Origin: Paraniabella ginsengisoli
GTDB lineage: Bacteria; Bacteroidota; Bacteroidia; Chitinophagales; Chitinophagaceae
Assembly (NCBI RefSeq): GCF_022513635.1
Contig: NZ_JAKWBL010000004.1
Coordinates: forward strand, 310,001-374,000
Direction: 5' to 3'
Length of the DNA: 64,000 nucleotides
The notes beneath the pieces were generated by a model that made no database searches, was not told where the DNA came from, and saw only the letters and a list, made by a program, of their open reading frames with translations. The position numbers were made by a program, and so were the translations under genes. Below are positions 42,687-50,405 of this stretch, one piece after another (position 1 is the first letter of the stretch; each line of letters starts with the position of its first letter).

Positions 42687-43920
42687 CTATTGTTCTAAAT
42701 CCTGAGTTTGTGGTTTTAAAACAACTAATTGAACAATGAGCATAACCAGTACAACTCCCGACATTAGTGCGAAATCTCTACCTAGATTCCCCGCATCTGT
42801 AGACCGTCCTAAAAAACTAGTGATAAAGGCGCCGAAAAATACTCCCGTCATATTCATCAATCCATAACCAGTTGCACGATATCTTGGCGGCACAAATTGG
42901 CAAAGTATGGGCATATTATTGGCGTCGAACATTCCAAAACCTATTCCGAAAAGTACTGCAGCCAACACCAGTACAGTTGTAGTAGAGCCAAAACCCAGTA
43001 TCAATATCGCGGGAATGGTTAGAAAGACACCTATCGCACTGGTATATATACGGGCTTTAATATTACGCTGCACCCATTTATCAGAAATAATACCCCCATA
43101 ATGACACCTACAAATGAAGAGCATGCAATAGTTATAGTTGCTATTGGACCAGCAACGGTCATTTCAATACCCAGACTTTCTGAGAATAAGGTCGGCAACC
43201 AGTTTTTAGTTGCCCAACCGGGTAAGCTTGGCATGGCAAAGTAAAACAGTATTACCCAGAACGATATATTACTAAAAAGCCAACCAATTCCCTGTAACAC
43301 ATTCGCCTTTGGCTTATGACCTAACTCAATGGCAGGCGTTTGTGTAATTCTTTTTCCCTGAGAAAAACAGCAAGTACTATAGCGTATATAACACCTACCA
43401 ATCCAAATAAATAAAAAGTCTGATGCCAGGAATACTGCTCAGCGAAAGTAGCTCCAAACCCACCCAAAGCCTGCCCAAAATATAGGCCCGTCATGTGTAT
43501 GCCGATAGCCAGCGATCTTGTTTTAGAGCTATGGTAGTCAGCGATAAGTGATAATGCAGCTGGAATGTAAACAGCTTCGCTTAATCCCATAATGCCTCGT
43601 AGTAATTTAAGTTCAGAAAAGGTATTAGCAAAGCCCATCAATACAGTAACTAAAGACCAGACAAACAAGCTAAAGACAATCAACCATTTTCGGTTAACCC
43701 TATCAGCTATCACGCCGGAAACCGGGCTCATAAATCCATATATCCATAAAAACACAGACATTAAAATGCCGAAGCTTTCTGCGCTCTGGAGTTCATGGAT
43801 ATCTATTTGCATTGACGGACGCATCGTCGAAAGCATTTGCCGATCCAGATAATTCAGTAAGCCTACGAACCAAAGAAGGCCCACCACCGTCCATTTGTAT
43901 CCTGGATTTTCAACTTTCAT
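42687..43920 (-). CDS. MFS transporter, candidate sialic-acid permease (NanT-like); two frame breaks
   Basis: This inner-membrane carrier is about 411 residues with about 12 hydrophobic segments. MFS signatures: LLNYLDRQMLSTMRP in helix 1, GVIADRVNRKW in loop 2-3, and LLRGIMGLSEAVYIPAALSLIADYH. Breaks: near 43340 one A gives ELHKTPAIELGHKPKANV; near 43090 one G gives GVIMGGIISDKWVQRN. Both are in homopolymers. It lies 43 bases after nanA in the unit nanH-nanA-MFS. The same gene set with an MFS-type NanT is known from Bacteroides and Tannerella, so Neu5Ac uptake is the best guess. Sequence alone does not fix the substrate. Confidence 0.82.
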
Positions 43921-43963
43921 AAACTATTCAATTTTTTACTGTCCGTTAACTTTGATTATACTT

Positions 43964-44913
43964 TTAAGCGACCAAAGCTGCACTTTTCAAAAGCTTTCTG
44001 GCATTGTCAAGATTATCAAAAAAGAAATTTCGTTAAGATAAGCTTCGAGCTCACTACACTGCGTTTCATTAAGATCGACAAGCGGAAGCCTGCAACCACC
44101 CAGATCAAGACCAGTCATCCTTAATATCTCTTTTTGTGTAGGAATGGGCGGATACTTCGCCAGCGCACGGATCATCTTTACACATTCAAAATGAGCTGCC
44201 GCCGCTTCTTCTATTTTTCTTTGATTAAACAACTCCATCACCTGCAGATACATTGGCGCAGCAAAACAATACGTACTGCCTATTGCAGCTTTTGCTCCTA
44301 TCGTTAACACAGGTAGCAATAGTTCATCGTAGCCAAATAAAATATCAAACTTTCCATTTTTATAATTCAGGCAATCCTGGTATTCATGTAATGTATTCGC
44401 AGTGTATTTAACGCCAGCCAGATTGGGGATTTTTGCTTCAGCATGTTTTAGAAAATCTATTACACTAACTGATAACCCTGTAACGGAGGGTATATGATAA
44501 TAGTAAAAAGGTAGATGCGGTGCTGCTGATGCTATTTGTGCCATACAATCGGCAAGATTTTCTGCGGACTGAGGTTTAAAGTAGAATGCAGAAACAGCAG
44601 AAATCGCATCAGCGCCAACTTTTTGAGCATGAGCCGCAAGTTTTCTGGCTTCTGTTATGGAACTATGTCCGACATGCGTAAATATTAAAACTCTTTTGTT
44701 AGAAGCAGCAACATAAGCCTCTGTAACAGCCATACGCTCTTCGGTTGAAAGGCTTAGCCCTTCTCCATTTGTGCCTCCCACAAAAATGCCTTTTATACCG
44801 TCAGCAATTAGTTTTTCTACAATCTTGGGCACTAAACTCAATTTCAAAGCTTTGTTATCATCAAATGTACTGAACGTTGCGGCTAGCAACCCCTCAATCT
44901 TATTTATTTTCAT
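43964..44913 (-). CDS. nanA: N-acetylneuraminate lyase; one late frame break
   Basis: This cytoplasmic class I aldolase splits Neu5Ac into ManNAc and pyruvate. It is a TIM barrel of about 317 residues. Motifs: FVGGTNGEGLSLSTEER (the carboxylate-binding loop), FYYYHIPSVTG with the catalytic Tyr, and LAGVKYTANT with the Schiff-base Lys. FDILFGYDELLLP and AIGSTY are also typical of NanA. The frame breaks near 44018; one T gives EISFFDNLDNARKLLKSAA, and the stop moves to 43964. It starts 1 base after the sialidase nanH stop and is followed by the MFS transporter. This is the central catabolic step of the locus. Confidence 0.93.
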
Positions 44914-44914
44914 T

Positions 44915-46586
44915 TTAATTAATTATGTCTTTTAAGTTAATTTTTTCAAAGGTTAATTGTGCCTGGCTACCTTCATAAATAACACCTACTGTTTGATCAT
45001 CAACAGAAGTAATACAGGAGTAACCACTCCCGTTGAATTCATCCAATAAAATAAATTTTTCAGCTGGCCAGGTGTTGCCATCATCATAACTAATTTTCAA
45101 TGTCAGATGATCTCGCTTAGTTTTGGAGTTGGGATTTAAAAACAATAAAACACTTTTTTGCTGCCGTTTTTTGTCTGGTATTCGTGCTTATAAAGACTAG
45201 CCATACAGACTGGTTCAGGAAGCGCATTACGGGAAGTTTTGTGCTCTTTCCACGTTTTGCCAAGATCTTGCGTAACTGCTATAGCTCGGCCATTCTTTAC
45301 AGAGGTTAATCCTTTGTTAGCATTAGTTCTCATATTGAGCATAATTGAACCATCAGACAACTCTGCTCCCATACATTCTGTTGTCGAAAGATCAATAGCA
45401 GCATTGCTTGTAGTCCAGGTTTTACCACCGTCTTTGCTATAAGTAATGTTTGAAAAAGCCTTACCTGTCTTGTCTCTGCCTTGTGTAGGCAACACCAATG
45501 TTCCGTCATTCATGGTAAATCCGCTTCCCGGAGCTGGCGCCCACAACCACCACTCTTCTTTTTACACATCCTGGTTAAATTGATAGGTTCCGACCAGGTC
45601 TTGCCATTGTCTGTGCTTTTTATAATTAAAAACTGAGCCGTTTCAGTTATTGCAAAACCTGGTTGCGACCCTTTGTTTTTCCATTGATGATTCCAGTTCT
45701 GGCTGGTATCTGTAAGGCCATTGATCCATTTTCCTTTTTCATCAAGCACTCCATGCATCCACAAACCGGCAATAAATATATTTCCGCTCTTTCTATCTAC
45801 GAGTATGCAGGGATCTGAGACACCATTAAATTTTTGTGGAAGGCCATTAAATGTACCCATATCAATGATCTTGTTCAGTGGTTGCCAGGTATTGCCTTTA
45901 TCTGTACTGCGACTTAATGCAATATCTATATCTCCCTGCAAATCTCTTCTTGAATCATACCTGGCGTCATAAATAGCTAACAAATCACCATTAAGAGCCG
46001 TGGCTAAACCAGGTATCCTGGATGTATTTACATTATCCTGCATCGCCTGCCGAACTGCGCTTGCTATGCGGTATTTAAATGTCTTAGAAGAATCCGCATA
46101 TGTAGTCTTTCCGTTGATTTGCATGTTTGACAAGCGCACGTCAACAATATTTCCAACACGAGCTGAAGCCTTTATGTCTATTGCGATCCAGGCATAATTT
46201 CGTTTTTTATTCAACCTGAAATTTCCTTTGAGGACGACCGTATTATTTGTTACTGAAGCGCCATCTTGAAGACAAAAAACAGGCGCTTTTAGAGATGCTT
46301 CTTCAGATAAATAGTTACTATCTGTAGTAATAAATACTTTTATCTCATGCAATTCATTGAAATGTGTTGTCCCGTTCAAGTTTAGGGTCAATTGTTTTAG
46401 ATATTGGGTAGCGGTAGTATCTTCTAAAATTATTTCAATTCTGGACAAAGCAATCGCTCCCCGTTCTTTTACAATGGGTATGGTAAAATTTCGCTCGCGC
46501 AGCGCAACACCCTGTCCATAACAGAGAATTGTATTGCAAATAGCAACCAGGATGACAAGAAATTTTTTTATATGTGCCCCTCTCAT
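44915..46586 (-). CDS. nanH: Canonical exo-alpha-sialidase with N-terminal BNR-associated domain; two frame breaks
   Basis: This secreted sialidase is about 557 residues; the signal peptide ends ILCYGQ. Residues 30-190 form the BNR-associated N-terminal domain typical of Bacteroidota NanH (FRLNKKRNYAWIAIDIKASARVGNIVDVRLS). The catalytic propeller follows: SRIPGLATALNGDLLAIYDARYDSRRDLQGDIDIALSRS (first Arg and acid/base Asp), WAPAPGSGF, CMGAELSDGSIMLNMRTN (Glu, second Arg), LFLNPNSKTKRDHLTL (third Arg) and GSGYSCITS (Tyr). Breaks: near 45555 one A gives CKKEEWWLWAPAPG; near 45143 one A gives GSKKSVLLFLNP. It heads the nanH-nanA-MFS unit behind a clear promoter. Confidence 0.93.
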
Positions 46587-46770
46587 AACTGTAGTATAGT
46601 GTGAGATTGAAGATTTAATTCTTTGAAGACAAGAAAAATATCTGGTTATTAGCGAGCAATCTGAAACTTTTCAACCTTCGTAAAACAGCAATCATCAAAC
46701 TCTTATACAATCGTGCAATCGCTAATCAGACTGATTCAATTCTATTTGTTCGGTTTCAATTATTAGTCCT

Positions 46771-46783
46771 TATGTTCTACATA
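46771..46783. promoter_or_regulatory. Candidate FCD-regulator operator upstream of nanH
   Basis: The palindrome TATGT-TCT-ACATA has the GT-N3-AC core of FadR/FCD operators and is identical to the site at 50077-50089. It overlaps a second, larger inverted repeat, TTCTACAT (46775-46782) with ATGTAGAA (46788-46795). It sits immediately downstream of the nanH -7 box, where a repressor would block initiation. Confidence 0.55.
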
Positions 46784-46784
46784 A

Positions 46785-46817
46785 CAAATGTAGAAATATT
46801 TCTTAATAGTATCCAAA
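46785..46817 (-). promoter_or_regulatory. Bacteroidota-type promoter of the nanH operon
   Basis: On the minus strand, TTTG (46814-46817) and TACATTTG (46785-46792) are 21 bases apart. They match the Bacteroidota -33 TTTG and -7 TAnnTTTG elements. The -7 box lies inside the larger inverted repeat and next to the 13-bp candidate operator. The inferred transcript start is about 190 bases before the nanH ATG. Confidence 0.6.
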
Positions 46818-46871
46818 TATTTTTTATAAAAATTTTTGCCCCGCCTTTTTTGCGAAAATTTTTTTGGTAAT

Positions 46872-47813
46872 TTATTGGATGGGCTGAAAAAACCATGCTG
46901 GTAAATAGTGTTCTGCTCCCTTGCGTACCGCACTTACATCATCTTCCGAAATCCATTGATATGGCCATCTCAAGCGTGTGCCAATGGGCGCCCAGTTGCC
47001 AGTTGTGGCTAATAGTTTATCAAGTGCCGGATTGCTATATCCTGCTTTAGCATATGGAACAATATAAGCAGTGAAAAAGGATTGTATAGCAGCTTCCACT
47101 TTAAGCGCTTCATCGATATCATCATTAATTAGTTGCCACCATTGCTGCGCAGCTTTGGGATTAATGCACGCAACATTGGAATAGGCGCCTTGGGCAACTC
47201 CTTGATGCACACCCGTTGCAAGGTGATGGCCAGGCACGAATATGGCAGCACGCGTTGCAAGGGGCTTCATCTCATTATACCATTTGTCGTCTCCATCCAA
47301 TAGTTTGACACTTATCAGCGACGGAATCTTTTTAAATAGATTGGCATACGATGCAGCAGACAAAACCCTTTTAGCATGTGGTGGGTTATATAATACCAAC
47401 GGTACGGTATCAGCCACTTCTGCCAATTTGATAAAAAACTGTTCCGCCTCAACATCTGTAAGCGCTACCCAGTCTGGAAGTATGACCTGGTAAGCAGAAG
47501 GCTCCAAAAATTTAGTGCGTGTGATTCGATCAAGTGTAATGGCTGGCACTAAATGCGAAACCCCAATTTGAAAAGGCATGTTGGCCGCATTACATTTTTC
47601 AGCAAGTATTTGATTTATCTGATCAAATTCAATTTCGGTTTGCGTATGAAATTCACCTGCAGTACCGTTAGAATAAATACCATCTACACCTGCTGCTATT
47701 AGTAAATCTATTTGAGTTGAAAGGCGGCTAAAATCTATACTTTCGTCTGCATTGATGGGAAGCAACAAGGTCCCCCAGTTTCCTCGGCATGTGTTGTTGT
47801 TTAGTGGTGTCAT
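46872..47813 (-). CDS. Dihydrodipicolinate synthase/NanA-superfamily aldolase, divergent paralogue
   Basis: This is an intact 313-residue cytoplasmic TIM-barrel aldolase. The carboxylate loop is GIYSNGTAGEFHTQTE, the catalytic Tyr lies in PLVLYNPPHAK, and the Schiff-base Lys in LISVKLLDGDD. It differs from the clear NanA nearby (GGTNGEG; YYYHIP; GVKYT) and has an unusual Trp-rich C-terminus (NWAPIGTRLRWPYQWI). It lies 67 bases after the nanM-type gene in a unit with an esterase. It may cleave another 2-keto-3-deoxy acid, such as a modified sialic acid or Kdn, or act in a related pathway; the substrate is not deducible. Confidence 0.85.
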   Translation of the reverse strand: MTPLNNNTCRGNWGTLLLPINADESIDFSRLSTQIDLLIAAGVDGIYSNGTAGEFHTQTEIEFDQINQILAEKCNAANMPFQIGVSHLVPAITLDRITRTKFLEPSAYQVILPDWVALTDVEAEQFFIKLAEVADTVPLVLYNPPHAKRVLSAASYANLFKKIPSLISVKLLDGDDKWYNEMKPLATRAAIFVPGHHLATGVHQGVAQGAYSNVACINPKAAQQWWQLINDDIDEALKVEAAIQSFFTAYIVPYAKAGYSNPALDKLLATTGNWAPIGTRLRWPYQWISEDDVSAVRKGAEHYLPAWFFQPIQ

Positions 47814-47880
47814 TTTTGGATTCCTTATTAAGTTGCCGGATATATATGTATTGTATTTGAATGGTAAAAAATCAGTTATC

Positions 47881-48993
47881 CTATTTTGGGCTTGCTACCA
47901 GAACCCTATTAGTTCGAACTCCAGGTCTTGCTTCGCCTTGCGGCAGAATTATATTATTGTTCCATAACACCAGTGGTGTTGTAACGGGCGCCCAGGTACT
48001 TAAATCAGGCCGAATGTCAGCATCGGCATGTCTGTCTGTAAGCACATTTCCTACAACATCCCATTTATCCTTTTTGGAATTGTACGATATTATCTCTGTT
48101 CTGAATCCGGGATGTTGATCTTTTAAAACAGCGTTTTGATCCGCACGGCTGCCATCATCGCCACCAAAAACCAGTAAGTGCTCTTTAGAATCGCTATAGG
48201 CAGGAGTAGGCGCTGCTGTTACCGAATGAGGCAGATCTTTTATTTTACGCCATCCGGTTTGAGGGTTATAAGCAAAAGCATCGTTTAAATAACTTCTGCT
48301 TGTAGCGGTGTCTCCGGATTCAACATGCACGCTGGCTCCGCTTAGTAGATAAAATTCATTATTTAAAACACCTGCCACACTCAACATTCGTCCTTCGCCT
48401 GGCCATGATGGTAGCACTTTCCAAACTTGCTCAGCTTTCGGCCTGTTAAGATCTAATGACCAGAAATTCTTTTGAGTTGACTTTGCTGTGGGTGATAAAA
48501 GCCCACCAGCCACGTATACAACACCTTCTATTATTGCACCACACGAATTGGCTAAGGGTTCTGGTAAATCGGGCATGGAGTCAACGCTCAATTTGCCATT
48601 TGAATAAGAGATAAAATAGACATTTCTATAATGCTGATGTTGATCGGCCCCGCCAATCAATAAAATTCCATTTTCCCAATTTAGAGAAATGCCGTAGCCC
48701 ATTTGATGTGGCAACTCACCAATTTCTTTCCAGCCTTCAGTAACATTTTTTAACGCGAGTACTTTATTATTCCATTGCTTCACTCCTCCAGTCCAGGGTC
48801 TTGAACCCTCTGGAAATTGCGATCCTCCGGCAACAATAATATGATCACCGCTTACACCAGCGAAACAACCTGCAAAGCCCACCTTATCGGGTACTTGCGG
48901 CAGCTGCGACCATTCAAAAACAGTTTCTTTTTTATCTTCTTTACATGATGAAAATATCATAACACTCATTATTATTAAAGCAGCGCGAAACAT
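47881..48993 (-). CDS. nanM: Kelch-repeat N-acetylneuraminate epimerase/mutarotase, lipoprotein
   Basis: This is an intact 370-residue lipoprotein with lipobox IFSSC. Kelch beta-propeller blades are marked by IIVAGGSQFPEG, ILLIGGADQHQH, VVYVAGGLL and LLVFGGDDGS. The arrangement matches the cyclically permuted mutarotase family that interconverts alpha- and beta-Neu5Ac. Sialidases release the alpha anomer, and this enzyme supplies the beta anomer for uptake and NanA. The conserved GGxxP-type start and the C-terminal GEARPGVRTNRVLVA fit. It is in the unit esterase-nanM-aldolase. A periplasm-facing location is inferred from the lipobox. Confidence 0.9.
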   Translation of the reverse strand: MFRAALIIMSVMIFSSCKEDKKETVFEWSQLPQVPDKVGFAGCFAGVSGDHIIVAGGSQFPEGSRPWTGGVKQWNNKVLALKNVTEGWKEIGELPHQMGYGISLNWENGILLIGGADQHQHYRNVYFISYSNGKLSVDSMPDLPEPLANSCGAIIEGVVYVAGGLLSPTAKSTQKNFWSLDLNRPKAEQVWKVLPSWPGEGRMLSVAGVLNNEFYLLSGASVHVESGDTATSRSYLNDAFAYNPQTGWRKIKDLPHSVTAAPTPAYSDSKEHLLVFGGDDGSRADQNAVLKDQHPGFRTEIISYNSKKDKWDVVGNVLTDRHADADIRPDLSTWAPVTTPLVLWNNNIILPQGEARPGVRTNRVLVASPK

Positions 48994-49074
48994 ATATATA
49001 TCATTTATATCTTTTAATGTTTGCTTTGAACCTACCCTCGTGAAATCCAGAGATGCGTATTGGATCTATAACTT

Positions 49075-50040
49075 TTATAGCCAATTGTTAGCACGCATCC
49101 AGCTCAAGCATCGTTCAAACCAGTTGTCGTTATTAGTCTTGTTGTGCATTCCATATCCATGTCCTCCTGCGCTATAAATATGTATTTCAGCTTTTACGCC
49201 GGCTTTGATTAATGACTGATAATAAGCTATACTATTTCCTACTGGTACTACTCTATCATCTGAACTATGCAGCAAAAAGGTTGGTGGGGTATTGTTTGTA
49301 ATTTGTCTTTCATTTGAATACTTATTAATCATCAGAATGCTTGAGGTATCCTTTCCAAGTAAAGCGCGGCGCGATCCTTTGTGTGAGAGACTATCCTCAA
49401 AACTTATAACCGGGTAGACCAATATTGAGAAGTCGGGTCGAAGGCTTGTCTGTTTATCATTTTCGATGTGGCTCTCATTAAAATGTGTAGATGCAGTGGA
49501 CGCCAAATGGCCACCAGCTGAAAATCCTATAATGCCAATTTTAACCGGGTCAATTTGCCACTCAGCGGCCCGCTCGCGAATGATTTTAATAGCCTGCTGT
49601 GCATCCTGCAATGGGCCAATGGTTTTATTCTTCATTATTTTCTGATTAGGAAGGCGGTATTTCAGCACAAACGCTGCTACACCATTTCTTGCGAAAGCTT
49701 CCGCAACATCGCTTCCCTCCTGATTCATTACCAGGTAAGAGTAACCTCCTCCGGGACAGATCACAACTGCTGAGCCTTTTGAGTTTCCCTTTGCAGGAAG
49801 ATACATCGTCATGGTTGGATATGTAACATTCCGGGCCTGTATGCGGCCAGTGGCAGTAGTATCCCATTTTTCGACAATACTTTCAGTTGCAAGCGCATTC
49901 GGCACAACGTCATATAGGGGTATTACTTGTTGAGAGTGGCATGGTAAACACATTAGAGACAATAGGAAGATGTAAGCGGCTAAAGTCAATGACTTCCGTC
50001 CTGTACTGCCAGACAGTTTTTTAATAAACAATCGTTGCAT
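49075..50040 (-). CDS. Secreted alpha/beta-hydrolase, acetyl esterase (BD-FAE/xylan-esterase-like)
   Basis: This is an intact 321-residue serine esterase. The ATG at 50038-50040 (MQRLFIKKL) is preferred over a TTG 18 bases upstream, and the signal peptide ends CHSQ. Features: oxyanion-type CPGGGYSYL, nucleophile elbow GIIGFSAGGHLA, acid Asp in LLHSSDDRVVP and catalytic His in SAGGHGYGMHN. The family removes acetyl groups from sugars. As first gene of a sialic-acid unit, with a candidate operator 37 bases upstream, it most likely acts as a sialate O-acetylesterase, opening O-acetylated sialic acids to sialidase or to NanA. That substrate is inference. Confidence 0.85.
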   Translation of the reverse strand: MQRLFIKKLSGSTGRKSLTLAAYIFLLSLMCLPCHSQQVIPLYDVVPNALATESIVEKWDTTATGRIQARNVTYPTMTMYLPAKGNSKGSAVVICPGGGYSYLVMNQEGSDVAEAFARNGVAAFVLKYRLPNQKIMKNKTIGPLQDAQQAIKIIRERAAEWQIDPVKIGIIGFSAGGHLASTASTHFNESHIENDKQTSLRPDFSILVYPVISFEDSLSHKGSRRALLGKDTSSILMINKYSNERQITNNTPPTFLLHSSDDRVVPVGNSIAYYQSLIKAGVKAEIHIYSAGGHGYGMHNKTNNDNWFERCLSWMRANNWL

Positions 50041-50076
50041 AATTAATTCAAATGACAATTTCTTAAAACAAGTATT

Positions 50077-50089
50077 TATGTTCTACATA
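50077..50089. promoter_or_regulatory. Candidate FCD-regulator operator upstream of the esterase-nanM-aldolase unit
   Basis: TATGTTCTACATA, identical over 13 bases to the site at 46771-46783, lies 37 bases before the esterase ATG. The similarity extends past the core: both are followed by an A-rich stretch and then TAGAAAT. A TATTTTTA sequence (minus strand, 50091-50098) occupies the place of the -7 box, but no good -33 is seen. Confidence 0.55.
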
Positions 50090-50181
50090 TTAAAAATAGA
50101 AATTTTTTCTTTCTTGAAAAAAATATTTTAGAAATTTAGTTCAGTAAAGTATTGTTCAATAATATTTTATGGGGTAAAATA

Positions 50182-50214
50182 AAAAAGCAGCTACAACAAA
50201 ATTGTAACTGCTTT
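50182..50214 (-). terminator. Rho-independent terminator downstream of the tRNA
   Basis: On the minus strand AAAGCAG-T-TACAA pairs with TTGTA-G-CTGCTTT (one mismatch, short loop) and is followed by TTTTATTTT. It begins 8 bases after the tRNA 3' end, so it ends the tRNA transcript and insulates the sialic-acid locus from the upstream region. Confidence 0.88.
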
Positions 50215-50221
50215 CTTTAAG

Positions 50222-50295
50222 TGGTCCCACCTGGGCTCGAACCAGGGACCACCTGATTATGAGTCAGGTGCTCTAACCAACTGAGCTATAGGACC
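50222..50295 (-). tRNA. tRNA with anticodon CAT (elongator Met or Ile2)
   Basis: The 74-base cloverleaf is complete. The acceptor stem is GGTCCTA/TGGGACC, the D-arm GCTCAGTTGGTTAGAGC, the anticodon stem CCTGA/TCAGG with loop CTCATAA (anticodon CAT), and the T-arm contains GGTTCGAGCC. The discriminator is A73 and CCA is not encoded. CAT can be Met-tRNA or the lysidine-modified Ile2-tRNA; I cannot decide between them by eye. Confidence 0.93.
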
Positions 50296-50405
50296 AGTGT
50301 CGTAAAACGACAAATATTTAAAAAAGAGCTTTCCGATTAAGGGAGAGCAAAAGTATAGAAAAAAATAAAATTACCGTTACAATTTCCCTGAATTTCTCCG
50401 ACTCC

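Noticed and set aside
50041..50058. Start of the esterase at 50058
   Set aside because: That start would be a TTG with six extra residues; the ATG at 50038-50040 directly precedes the signal peptide.
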